DNA from: a virus | DNA length: 47,714 bases | IMG/VR virus record: IMGVR_UViG_3300009551_000061 | Location: 1-47,714 of that record | Strand: one strand, 5' to 3' | Shown here: positions 1-7,891 of the stretch, one piece after another | Layout of the letters: every line of letters begins with the position of its first letter | How positions within the stretch are numbered: position 1 is the first letter of the stretch | Position numbers and translations under genes: made by a program | The notes under the pieces: model-generated | Database searches by the model: none | The model's input: the letters and a program-made list of their open reading frames with translations, nothing else | Told to the model about the DNA's origin: nothing

Positions 1-191
1 AGCTGAGCATGAGCGCTTTCTATGAATATTTCGATGCTAGCCCGGCCTTCTTTTCGTGGCTGCGCGCCGCCCTCCCAGCCCCGGTATGTCTGCTGTGATG
101 TGTACAGCAGCTCTGCCATCGCATGGAGACTCAGGCCCAGCATGTCTCGAAGCTGTTTCAGTTGCACGGCAAGGGCGGGGGGTTCGTTCAC
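1..191 (-). CDS. Helix-turn-helix (XRE-like) protein, 3' end cut by window edge
   Basis: An open frame starts at a GTG (plus-strand 189-191) and runs off the left edge, so only about 63 residues are visible. It has a good Shine-Dalgarno (GGAGG, plus-strand 200-206) about 8 bases upstream. The visible part contains LKQLRDMLGLSLHAMAELL followed by SQQTYRGWEGG, the pattern of a helix-turn-helix in which the second helix reads DNA and a W-E-x-G turn follows. This suggests a repressor-like DNA-binding protein. It lies downstream of the terminator at 240-274, so it is probably transcribed separately from the Ig-like gene. Family is inferred from pattern; the C-terminus is not visible. Confidence 0.6.
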   Translation of the reverse strand, partial: MNEPPALAVQLKQLRDMLGLSLHAMAELLYTSQQTYRGWEGGAQPRKEGRASIEIFIESAHAQ

Positions 192-239
192 AGGGGATCC
201 CTCCTCAAGGAGTGTCCCATGGTAGCGCCACCCCCCGAC

Positions 240-274
240 AAAAAGGAACCCCCTCCGGGAGGTGAGGGGGTCCC
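240..274 (-). terminator. Rho-independent terminator after the Ig-like gene
   Basis: On the minus strand an 11-bp GC-rich stem (GGGACCCCCTC pairing with GAGGGGGTTCC, one G-U pair) is followed directly by five T residues (plus-strand 240-244). It lies about 40 bases past the stop of the leftward gene at 313-822, the expected place for an intrinsic terminator. Confidence 0.8.
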
Positions 275-312
275 CTGTTGCAGGCAGTTGGTCGCCGGCT
301 GTCCAGGCCAGG

Positions 313-822
313 CTACACGTCCGGAGTGACCTCCTCCGGAGCGCCGGCCGTGATGTTGACCCGCTCAGCGAGACCGGCCACGACCACAAGCTGGAGGTCA
401 CCGGTGACCGTGTGCGAGACGCCGTCGTCGTCGGTGAACGTCGCGTCCAGGTGCACGTTGGCCGTACCGAGCGTGCCCGTGGCGGCGGCCTCAGCCGTAC
501 CGTCACCGTTGTCCGTCAGGTTGATGATGGTCGGGTCGTCGACCGTGTACACGGTCGTGCCACCGGCCGGGGCCGGCACTGGGTTACCAACCTCGTCCGT
601 GTACTCCACGGACAGGGCTACCTTCTTGTCTGCCTGGAGGTCCATCCGGACGTCCACCTTTCCTGTTGGTTGGCTGTATGGCGGGGGCTTGATCACTCGA
701 TCAGCCGTGGTGGTGTCCCGTGGCGGTCCAATGTGAAAGATCACCTTGGGTGGCGGCGCTTTATGTAGCCCTGGGATATCTAGCTCGATAACCAGGTCCG
801 CGTCGCCGAGAGGAATGCGCAC
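313..822 (-). CDS. Ig-like (Big-type) domain protein
   Basis: This 169-residue protein has a GTG start with a strong Shine-Dalgarno (GGAGG) 8 bases upstream. From about residue 50 it has alternating hydrophobic beta-strand patterning, a YTVDDPTIINLTDNGDGTAE segment and a GTANVHLDATF segment, the layout of bacterial Ig-like (Big) domains that state a value, then a 'time' element, then strands. Such domains often decorate phage virions and bind loosely to surfaces. It is the only structural-looking gene read leftward in this part, divergent from the terminase. No signal peptide or membrane segment is visible. A virion decoration role is inferred; a lysogeny-expressed or host-surface role is possible. 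Confidence 0.6.
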   Translation of the reverse strand: MRIPLGDADLVIELDIPGLHKAPPPKVIFHIGPPRDTTTADRVIKPPPYSQPTGKVDVRMDLQADKKVALSVEYTDEVGNPVPAPAGGTTVYTVDDPTIINLTDNGDGTAEAAATGTLGTANVHLDATFTDDDGVSHTVTGDLQLVVVAGLAERVNITAGAPEEVTPDV

Positions 823-879
823 TCACGTACCTCCAAACAGGCGAACGCCTGGGACTCACCTTGGTTATACCATGATCGC
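823..879. promoter_or_regulatory. Divergent intergenic region between Ig-like gene and terminase
   Basis: This 57-base gap separates two divergent genes, so it should hold leftward and perhaps rightward promoters. It contains a near-palindrome at 863-873 (TGGTTATACCA, 9 of 11 symmetric) that could be a -10 element on either strand (TATACC or TATAAC). No convincing -35 box is visible for either direction. Confidence 0.3.
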
Positions 880-2307
880 GTGTCCTTCTCACTCGCAGAG
901 CGAGTGGCCCTGTTGCCGGCAAACGATCGTGAGGCGTGGATCAAGTCCCTGCCCCCGGCGATGGTGCGCGACATCCTCAATGAGGAGTGGTGGTGGACCG
1001 CCAGACCTGAGCAGGTACCCCCCCCTGGTGATTGGTTGGTGTGCCTAGCCCTGGCCGGACGTGGGTTCGGCAAGTCCCGAGCCGGTAGCGAATGGATCGT
1101 GGACCGGGTCAAGAAGCACCCGTTTGATCGGCAAGGGGTCCCCACTGAATGGTTGGTGGTCGCTGACACCTTGGCCGACGCCAGGACCATCAATGCTGAG
1201 GGCCCCTCCGGAATCCTCAACGTTCTGAAACGACGTGGGATCCAGCACCGATATAAGCAGAATCCTCGGCCAATGATCCTGTTCCCCAAGGGTGCGAAAA
1301 TCTACCTCGAAGGTGCAGACACACCGGACACGGGACGTGGGTACAACGCTGCCGGGATCCTCTGCGACGAGTTGGCCAAGTGGCTCAAGCCATACGAGAC
1401 CTGGTACCACGGCCTGTTGCCCTCCCTCCGCGCGGACCTTGTAGATGACCACCCGCGCGCCTTCGTCACGACCACTCCTAAGCCAATCGCTCTGCTGGAG
1501 GATTGGGTTGCCCGGGTCGATGGGACCGTTCACCTGATCACCGGTTCCACGTTCGACAACGCCTCCAACCTGTCCAGTCACGCCCTGACTGAGATGAAGC
1601 GGCAGTACGACGGCACCGCGATCGGAGAGCAGGAGCTGTACGGCAAGCTCCTGGAGCTGGCTGGTGGGGGACTGTTCCAGCGCAAGGACATCATCAAGAA
1701 CCGCGTCGTTGATGCTCCTGATGACATTGTGTCCATTGTGGTCGGTTGTGACCCTAACCTGACCGGTGAGGATGCCACGTTCGGAATTGTCGTGGTGGCC
1801 CGAACCCGAGACAAGCACCTCTACGTCCTGGCCGACCGTTCGACGCCACACTCTGGCCGAGCGGCTGTACTTGAGGCGTGGAAGGCGGTGGCTGAGTTCG
1901 CGGCCGATGTCCTGGTGTATGAGGAGAACCTTGGTAAGCGGTACCTGGAGGAGGTCCTTCGGGATGCCTACCGGGAGCTGATTGACCAGGACTACTTCCC
2001 ACGGCATACCTCCCCTCCCATGCAAGCAGTTCATGCGAAGCACGGCAAGAAGACGCGGGCCGAGCCGGTGGCCATGAGAAACGAGCAGGGTCGGCTGCAT
2101 ATGGTGGGGGACTGGCCCGAGCTGGAGAAGGAAATGGTCCTGTTCGACCCCGAATCCACCAGGGAAAGTCCAGACAGGATGGATGCCATGGTGCACGCCG
2201 CTATCAAGCTGATGGCCGGTGAGCGCAGGGAAATGCGGGTGGCCAACCCCAACATTTACGAGTTCCGGATGGACCAGAGCTTCTACGATCTGACCAACTT
2301 GTATTAG
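880..2307 (+). CDS. terL: Terminase large subunit
   Basis: This 475-residue protein is the ATP-driven DNA packaging motor that translocates phage DNA into the prohead and cuts it. It has a Walker A motif GRGFGKSR at residues 60-67 and a Walker B motif ILCDE at 160-164, then a coupling motif FVTTTP near 195-200. A nuclease domain follows, with acidic residues at VVGCDP (D291), LVYEEN (about 346-350) and RMDAMVH near 443. The length is normal for the family. The start is GTG; no other ATG or GTG in this frame lies close upstream, but the Shine-Dalgarno is poor. No small terminase subunit was recognised in the window. Function is clear from motifs. Confidence 0.96.
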   Translation: MSFSLAERVALLPANDREAWIKSLPPAMVRDILNEEWWWTARPEQVPPPGDWLVCLALAGRGFGKSRAGSEWIVDRVKKHPFDRQGVPTEWLVVADTLADARTINAEGPSGILNVLKRRGIQHRYKQNPRPMILFPKGAKIYLEGADTPDTGRGYNAAGILCDELAKWLKPYETWYHGLLPSLRADLVDDHPRAFVTTTPKPIALLEDWVARVDGTVHLITGSTFDNASNLSSHALTEMKRQYDGTAIGEQELYGKLLELAGGGLFQRKDIIKNRVVDAPDDIVSIVVGCDPNLTGEDATFGIVVVARTRDKHLYVLADRSTPHSGRAAVLEAWKAVAEFAADVLVYEENLGKRYLEEVLRDAYRELIDQDYFPRHTSPPMQAVHAKHGKKTRAEPVAMRNEQGRLHMVGDWPELEKEMVLFDPESTRESPDRMDAMVHAAIKLMAGERREMRVANPNIYEFRMDQSFYDLTNLY

Positions 2308-2351
2308 TTGCCTCTCCCTCTTGTGCCTAGGGAGCCCGTACGCTATACGAC

Positions 2352-2642
2352 ATGCTGATCACTAGCCTCGTCGTGGCGGCCCTGGCCGTGGCACGCCTTA
2401 CCAGGCTGCTTGTGTCTGACAGCATCACCGTCTTCATTCGGCAATGGGTGATCCGAACCTGGGGACCGGACTCCCTCCCCTCCAAGCTTTTCCATTGCTC
2501 ATGGTGTATGTCTATCTGGATCGCGATACCGGTCATGCCGGTAGCCGCCTTGTTCCCTAACCGCTGGGTTATTGCCATCCTGGCCATCCCGGCAGCCTCA
2601 TACTTGACCGGGTTTCTGGCGAATCGGGAAGATGGAAACTGA
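2352..2642 (+). CDS. Small membrane protein, DUF1360-like
   Basis: This 96-residue protein has a hydrophobic N-terminal segment (about 1-20), a central FHCSWCMSIWIAI segment (about 47-60) and further hydrophobic stretches at about 60-90, giving two to three membrane segments. The C-x-x-C inside a membrane segment resembles the DUF1360 family of small phage and Bacillus membrane proteins; the match is by pattern only. Its stop overlaps the portal start by one base (TGATG), which suggests translational coupling. The position between terminase and portal is unusual for a membrane protein. Function unknown. Confidence 0.65.
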   Translation: MLITSLVVAALAVARLTRLLVSDSITVFIRQWVIRTWGPDSLPSKLFHCSWCMSIWIAIPVMPVAALFPNRWVIAILAIPAASYLTGFLANREDGN

Positions 2643-4552
2643 TGGCACTAGGCCGGTCCCGCAAATCGTTGGTGCCAGTCACCACTGGGCACGACGCCTC
2701 TGAGAGCCTGGTCGCTGCGGCCATCAGGATCACCAACATTGAGGGGCGAGCCTGGCCCACGTACAAGTTCGGTGACGACTCCTGGCAGAACGAGGCCTGG
2801 AGGCTATACGACGTCATCGGTGAACTGCGGTTCGTAGCCAACTGGATTGGCTCGGCCCTGTCCCGGGTCCGGTTCTATGTGGCCGAGGTTGACAAGAACG
2901 GCCGGGTTCAGGCGGAGACCAAGAAGGTCAAGGTGGCCGCCCTGGCTGACACCTTGCTGGGAGGTCCGGCCCGTCGACCTGAGCTGATCCGGCTGGCGGG
3001 GATCAACCTGACTATTGCCGGGGACGCTTACTTCATTGGCCGCAGCACTGATGATCCACAGTCAGATGAGTGGTTCGTGCTGAGCCGGTCGGAGCTGAAG
3101 CGGTACACCACCTCAGGCCAGAACGAGATCACAAACATGATGGGGGACCCAGGGAAGCTGGACCCCGAGACTGACATGATCATCAGGACGTGGACCCCCC
3201 ATCCACGCCGCACTATGTGGTCGGACTCCCCCACCCGGGGAGCCATGCCGATGCTGTTTGAGATCGAGCGACTGACCCGGTACGTGTTCGCCCAGATCGA
3301 CTCCCGGTTGGTGTCCGCCGGCCTGCTCGCCATTCCCAAGGAGACCAGCTTCCCGGACGAGGAGGGGAACTCGGTGGATGGCGCCGAGGCCCTCACTCAG
3401 ATGATCATGCGGTTTGCCTCCGCGTCACTGCGGGGCGAGGGCACAGCGGCCGGGGTGGTTCCCACCATCGTGGAGATGCCGCTGGAGGCTTTGGGCAAGC
3501 TCCAGCTCATCCAGTTCACGTCGGAGCTATCCAAGCAGGCCCTGGAACTTCGCAACGAAGCCATCCGCCGCTTCGCCCTGGCGATGGACATTGACCCGTC
3601 GATTCTCAGTGGTGCCGGAGAGGCCAACCACTGGGGTGCCTGGCAGATCATGGAAGGCCAGATCAAGGTTCACATTGAACCGCTGGCGAGTCGCATATGT
3701 GACGCATTGACTCAAGCCTATCTGCTTCCAGCTCTGAAGTCGATCAAGGAAGACCCCGAGAAGTACGTCCTCTGGTACGACACAGCTCCACTGACGGTAC
3801 GGCCCGAGCGCCTCAAGGAAACTCGGGAAATGTATGACGCCGGACTTGTATCAGCACAAGCGGTACGAATCGCGGGGGACTACAAGGACTCTGACGCGCC
3901 CACCGACGAAGAGGCTTCTCAGAAGTTCGTCAAGGAACTGATGCTGCGAGACCCGAACCTGTTCCAGATCCCTGCGGTTCGTCAGTTGATCGGCATTTCA
4001 GACGATGTCCTACCCCCGGACAAAGTCTTCCCGCCACAGCAAGGCGGAGCCGGTGCTCCCCCGCCACCGGCTCCGCCGACCGGGATCAGTGACACCTCAG
4101 GTCCGCCCATGCCACAAGTCACCGAGGCACAGAACGCACCAGGGGGGCCACCTCCGGCCCCGGCAGGAACCCCGGCCGGGCTCACCGCATCAGTGAGCGT
4201 GCAACCCCTCAACGTCTTCGTCGTCAGCAACGCTACCGTCCTGCGAGCCCTGGAGCTGGCGGGGAAGAGGCTGGTAGGTAACCAACATCGATCCGAATTC
4301 ACGTGCCCGCCGTACGAGCTGCACACCAAGATCCAGGTCCGCGACGAGGCGCACGCCCATAAGGTACTGGCCAACGCTTGGGACCATCTCTCGCTTCTGG
4401 CGGAACAAGTGGACCCGACCTTGGACTCCGAGGCGTTGCGAGCGGCCCTCGACCGATACTGCACCACTTTGCTGACGCGACAGAAGCCACACCATGTCTA
4501 TCTATTGCAGGAGTACCTGACCAGAGCCGGGTTCCTTCATGAGCAGGGCTGA
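2642..4552 (+). CDS. Portal protein
   Basis: This 636-residue protein is the dodecameric ring at the packaging vertex through which DNA enters and leaves. Evidence is its place directly after terminase and before the MuF gene, its length, and typical portal segments such as the N-terminal wing RFVANWIGSALSRVRFYV (about 60-80) and a long helical region with ALELRNEAIRRFALAMDI (about 300-318) followed by an NHWGAWQ turn. Residues about 460-520 form a Pro/Gly/Ala-rich linker, and residues 520-636 are an extra C-terminal domain beyond the core portal fold. That extension may contact the next protein, whose gene overlaps by 14 bases. Confidence 0.93.
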   Translation: MALGRSRKSLVPVTTGHDASESLVAAAIRITNIEGRAWPTYKFGDDSWQNEAWRLYDVIGELRFVANWIGSALSRVRFYVAEVDKNGRVQAETKKVKVAALADTLLGGPARRPELIRLAGINLTIAGDAYFIGRSTDDPQSDEWFVLSRSELKRYTTSGQNEITNMMGDPGKLDPETDMIIRTWTPHPRRTMWSDSPTRGAMPMLFEIERLTRYVFAQIDSRLVSAGLLAIPKETSFPDEEGNSVDGAEALTQMIMRFASASLRGEGTAAGVVPTIVEMPLEALGKLQLIQFTSELSKQALELRNEAIRRFALAMDIDPSILSGAGEANHWGAWQIMEGQIKVHIEPLASRICDALTQAYLLPALKSIKEDPEKYVLWYDTAPLTVRPERLKETREMYDAGLVSAQAVRIAGDYKDSDAPTDEEASQKFVKELMLRDPNLFQIPAVRQLIGISDDVLPPDKVFPPQQGGAGAPPPPAPPTGISDTSGPPMPQVTEAQNAPGGPPPAPAGTPAGLTASVSVQPLNVFVVSNATVLRALELAGKRLVGNQHRSEFTCPPYELHTKIQVRDEAHAHKVLANAWDHLSLLAEQVDPTLDSEALRAALDRYCTTLLTRQKPHHVYLLQEYLTRAGFLHEQG

Positions 4553-5252
4553 CGATGAGCGTTCTCTTGGTGCAACGGTTGGCAGTGCACTGCGCCGATG
4601 GCTCGACAAGGCACGTGCCGCTGTCACCCGGTCAGGAAGTCCAGATCCAACTGCGATCTATGGACTCCAGTCCAACTGGGACTCCGAAGTGGACACCATC
4701 CTTAGTGAGATCGGGCGAATTGGTGTCAGCGCCTGGAGTTCTGCGACTGAAGTCCCTCCAGTTTCACGCCACGCTTTCGTTGTCAGCTACCTGGCGGATG
4801 TACAGAATCTGCTCGTGCGCATTCCCGACGAGGTTGCGAACCTTGTCTTTGCCGAAATTACCGATGGCACCAACGCTGGCGAGAGCAGGGATCAGATCGC
4901 GGCGAGGGTTGACAAGGTACTCAGTTACACGGGCTCTGAGCGCTGGCCGAACCGAGCCAAAGTGATTGCCCAGACCGAGGTCAACCGTGCTTATGGTGCG
5001 GGCACCATGGCGGCCGGTATCGAACAGGCCAGAGTAACCGGTCGACAGTTGACCAAGCGATGGGACACCAAGGACGATAACCGTGTGCGATCCCCACATC
5101 AGCAAGTTGACGGAGTGACGGTGCCAGTCTGGTACCCGTTCTACGTCGATGGTGTGCCGATGATGTTTCCAGGGGATCCATCGGCCCCGCCAGAGCTGGT
5201 TATCAACTGTCGGTGTGAGCTGCACATTGGAAACGAGGTGACCCGTGGTTGA
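4539..5252 (+). CDS. MuF-type minor head protein (head morphogenesis)
   Basis: This 237-residue protein carries the C-terminal MuF (phage Mu gpF-like) domain. Residues about 170-230 hold the conserved sequence of RWDTKDDNRVRSPHQQVDG, then a PGDPSAPPELVINCRC ending, matching the family pattern of H-x-x-x-D-G, P-G-D-P and N-C-R-C. MuF proteins bind the portal and act in head assembly or are ejected with DNA. The gene overlaps the portal by 14 bases and the protease by 8 bases, as expected for a tightly coupled head module. Confidence 0.9.
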   Translation: MSRADDERSLGATVGSALRRWLDKARAAVTRSGSPDPTAIYGLQSNWDSEVDTILSEIGRIGVSAWSSATEVPPVSRHAFVVSYLADVQNLLVRIPDEVANLVFAEITDGTNAGESRDQIAARVDKVLSYTGSERWPNRAKVIAQTEVNRAYGAGTMAAGIEQARVTGRQLTKRWDTKDDNRVRSPHQQVDGVTVPVWYPFYVDGVPMMFPGDPSAPPELVINCRCELHIGNEVTRG

Positions 5253-7638
5253 TCCGAACCCAGCCAGGGGTATGCCGATCCAGTTCCAGAAGTACTGGCT
5301 CGCCGGCAAGGGTGCTGCGAAGATCCGCTGGAATGTTCCAGGGGACTTCAAGCGGTGTGTGCGGAACTTGCGTAAGTACTTCCCCACCAACCCCGAAGGC
5401 TTGTGCAACATCCTGCACACCAAGGCAACGGGGGGCCCTCCCGGCCACGGCTCACTGGAACCCCGCAAGCTGAAGCACAGCATCGTGGCGGCCATGACCT
5501 CGGAAACCATGGACGCCCTGGTGGCCGCTCAGGAGCTGCTGGCCAAGCAGCCGAGTCTTGGTCAGTACACGTGGGCCGGTCTGATGGCGCCCATTGGACG
5601 CCCCACTGGGGAGCCACGGCGCTCCCGGATCTTCGAGCCTGGTGCCCTGTACCACCGGGTGCTCCCGTTGCCCCTGGACTGGCGTGAGCGCCAGGGCCCG
5701 GGCCATGGTGGGGGCCTGACTGTGGGTCGGATCCTGGGCATGACCTACGGCCCCGATGAGAACGGCCAGGAGTGCTGCTGGGGCTGGGGCGACTTCCTTG
5801 ACGACGAAATCATCCCGGAGGCAAAGAAGGCCCGGTACCTGGCTCAGATGGGAGTGGTGGGTCCTAGCCTGGACCCGGGTGGGGACGTGACGGCCACCGT
5901 CAACCCGGAGAACGGCCAGGAGCACATGCTGAAGTTCGGCATCGGTGGCTCAACCCTGGTGCCAATTCCGGCGTTCACCCAGTCCGGTCTGTACGTGTTC
6001 GACGGTGACGGGGACTGGCCGGACGACGACATGGACATGTCGATGAACGGGCCGGAAGAGGATTGTGGGTGCGGCCACTCTGGGCCACCCCTGACCCCGG
6101 AGAAGGCCGTACCCAAGGTCATTACAGCGGGCAACGAGTACACCGTCAACACCTCAGGGTGGCGTGGCCTCCCCCTGGCCCCCCGTGAGGCCGTGTTCGA
6201 CAACGACGACGCGGTGAAGCGGATCACGGCATGGGCGGCCGGTGACCCGAACAAGATGCGTAAGGCGTTCATGTGGTTCTCCCCGACGGGGAACGCCCTG
6301 GACCCGACCAGCTACCGGCTGCCGGTGGGGGACATCATCAACGGCAACCTGACGGTGATCTTCCATGCCATCTACGCCGCCGCTGCTCTGATGTCAGGTG
6401 CCCACGGTGGCCTTCCGGACGTGAGCCCGGAGGACGTAACCAAGATCCGTTCCACGATCTCCGACATCTATGCGGAGATGTCCAAGTCGTTTGGGGATGC
6501 CAGTCTCCGGGCGCCTTGGGACCGTTCAGCTCAGGAAGGTGTACAGCTCGCCATGGATGAATTTGCAGCCGCAGAGCCCTACGGCGACGTGAAGTACGCC
6601 GACCCGGGCTACAACGGTGAGAAGAAGTACCCGATCGATAACCCGGACCACATTCGTAGCGCTTGGGCGTACATCAACGTGCCCAAGAATGCGGCCTTCT
6701 ACAAGCCGAACCAGTTGGCTGCCATCAAGCAGCGGATCAAGGCTGCCGCTGCCAAGGCTGGTATTGAAATCTCCGACTCCAGTGGAGCTGACGAAGGCAT
6801 GAAGGAAAAGAAGAGCAAGGGGGGGGATGCCTACTCGGCCACTGGAATCCCGGTGCACCCGCCCAAGGCCTGGTTTGAGAACCCGAACCTGACTCGTAAG
6901 ACCAAGCTCACGGTGACTGAGGATGGTCATGTGTTCGGTCACCTGGCGGCCTGGAATGAGTGCCACCGGGACGTGACCATGCGGGAGTGTGTCCTGGCTC
7001 CTCACTCCGAGCAGGAGTACCGGCCGTTCCACCTTGGTTCGGTTCTGACGGCGGAGGGCGAAGTCATTGACACCGGCAAGATCGTCATGGACACCCGGCA
7101 CGCCGGTATCAACCTTGGCTACGCTGCTGCCGCACTGCACTACGACAACACTGGCGATGAGATTGCAGCTATTCGCTGCGGTGAGGACCAGTTCGGGATT
7201 TGGTTTTCTGGAGCCATCGTCCCAGAAGCAACTCCCCAAAGGGTTGCTAAGCTCCGTCGTTCTCCTCTCTCAGGTGACTGGCGTCGGGAAGGTGGATCTC
7301 TGGAACTTACTGCGGCCCTCGCAGTTAACGCCCCAGCTTTCCCCGTTTACAGCATGGAAGACGATGAGCGAACCGCCCTTGTAGCGGCTGGATCGGTGTG
7401 GTTCGAGGATGACGAATTCGAGTATGCCGGGCCGCCTACCACTGGTATCACTGGTCTGATCCAGGACGCGGTGAACGACGCCTTCTCCGCCGCTGGCTGG
7501 GATGAGGAGGACACGCAGGAGTACCGCGCACAGCGCCTCCGTGATCTCATCGAAGACAGTGAAATCTACGAGAAGCGCGACCGCCAGCTTCGACTCCACG
7601 CCATCTTCGCGGCCGATCAGGAAGCAGCACAGCAGTGA
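5245..7638 (+). CDS. Capsid maturation protease, large multidomain form
   Basis: This 797-residue protein most likely cleaves the scaffold part of the capsid protein during head maturation. Residues about 155-245 (VGRILGMTYG, then MGVVGPSLDPGG) resemble an HK97-type prohead protease segment. Residues about 460-510 (YPIDNPDHIRSAWAYINVP) resemble the DUF6582 helical module. Residues about 590-760 carry a second conserved block with H-A-G-I-N-L-G-Y (about 618), GEDQFGIWFSGAIVP (about 645) and SPLSGDWR (about 672), as seen in actinophage maturation proteases; a His-Ser pair there is a candidate catalytic set. The length is much greater than a simple prohead protease. The GTG start overlaps the MuF gene. 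Role is well supported; catalytic residues are inferred. Confidence 0.85.
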   Translation: MVDPNPARGMPIQFQKYWLAGKGAAKIRWNVPGDFKRCVRNLRKYFPTNPEGLCNILHTKATGGPPGHGSLEPRKLKHSIVAAMTSETMDALVAAQELLAKQPSLGQYTWAGLMAPIGRPTGEPRRSRIFEPGALYHRVLPLPLDWRERQGPGHGGGLTVGRILGMTYGPDENGQECCWGWGDFLDDEIIPEAKKARYLAQMGVVGPSLDPGGDVTATVNPENGQEHMLKFGIGGSTLVPIPAFTQSGLYVFDGDGDWPDDDMDMSMNGPEEDCGCGHSGPPLTPEKAVPKVITAGNEYTVNTSGWRGLPLAPREAVFDNDDAVKRITAWAAGDPNKMRKAFMWFSPTGNALDPTSYRLPVGDIINGNLTVIFHAIYAAAALMSGAHGGLPDVSPEDVTKIRSTISDIYAEMSKSFGDASLRAPWDRSAQEGVQLAMDEFAAAEPYGDVKYADPGYNGEKKYPIDNPDHIRSAWAYINVPKNAAFYKPNQLAAIKQRIKAAAAKAGIEISDSSGADEGMKEKKSKGGDAYSATGIPVHPPKAWFENPNLTRKTKLTVTEDGHVFGHLAAWNECHRDVTMRECVLAPHSEQEYRPFHLGSVLTAEGEVIDTGKIVMDTRHAGINLGYAAAALHYDNTGDEIAAIRCGEDQFGIWFSGAIVPEATPQRVAKLRRSPLSGDWRREGGSLELTAALAVNAPAFPVYSMEDDERTALVAAGSVWFEDDEFEYAGPPTTGITGLIQDAVNDAFSAAGWDEEDTQEYRAQRLRDLIEDSEIYEKRDRQLRLHAIFAADQEAAQQ

Positions 7639-7889
7639 CCGCACCCATGGCTCCTGCCCCGGTGCCCCAGTCCACCGCTGTTGCCCCGGGGGCTCCCGGT
7701 ACGCCCCCGGCAGCGGCGCCGGGGCAGGCCCCTACCCCCCCTCCCGACAACTCACCACCAGGTGGAGGTCAATCAGAAACAGATGCCGCTGCGGGTGATC
7801 CAATGGCCTGGTTGACAGCAGCAGAGCTGGACGCACGGTACGGAGCAGTTGAACGGCCCACCCTTGATACGGGCGTGTTGGGAGCGTAG
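7635..7889 (+). CDS. Short Pro/Ala-rich protein
   Basis: This 84-residue protein starts at a GTG that overlaps the protease stop (GTGA). About residues 3-47 are almost only Pro, Ala, Gly and Thr, so they are disordered; the C-terminus has a short ordered stretch, DPMAWLTAAELDARYG. It is followed two bases later by the giant head-module gene. It could be a small scaffold-like or linker protein, but no family was recognised and no function is claimed. Confidence 0.65.
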   Translation: MTAPMAPAPVPQSTAVAPGAPGTPPAAAPGQAPTPPPDNSPPGGGQSETDAAAGDPMAWLTAAELDARYGAVERPTLDTGVLGA

Positions 7890-7891
7890 TA

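Noticed and set aside
22-329. Short plus-strand frames at the left edge
   Set aside because: The minus-strand helix-turn-helix gene and the terminator account for the region, and these frames lack ribosome binding sites.
1045-2196. Minus-strand frame of 383 residues opposite the terminase
   Set aside because: The terminase motifs are clear on the plus strand, and the antisense product shows no natural protein pattern.
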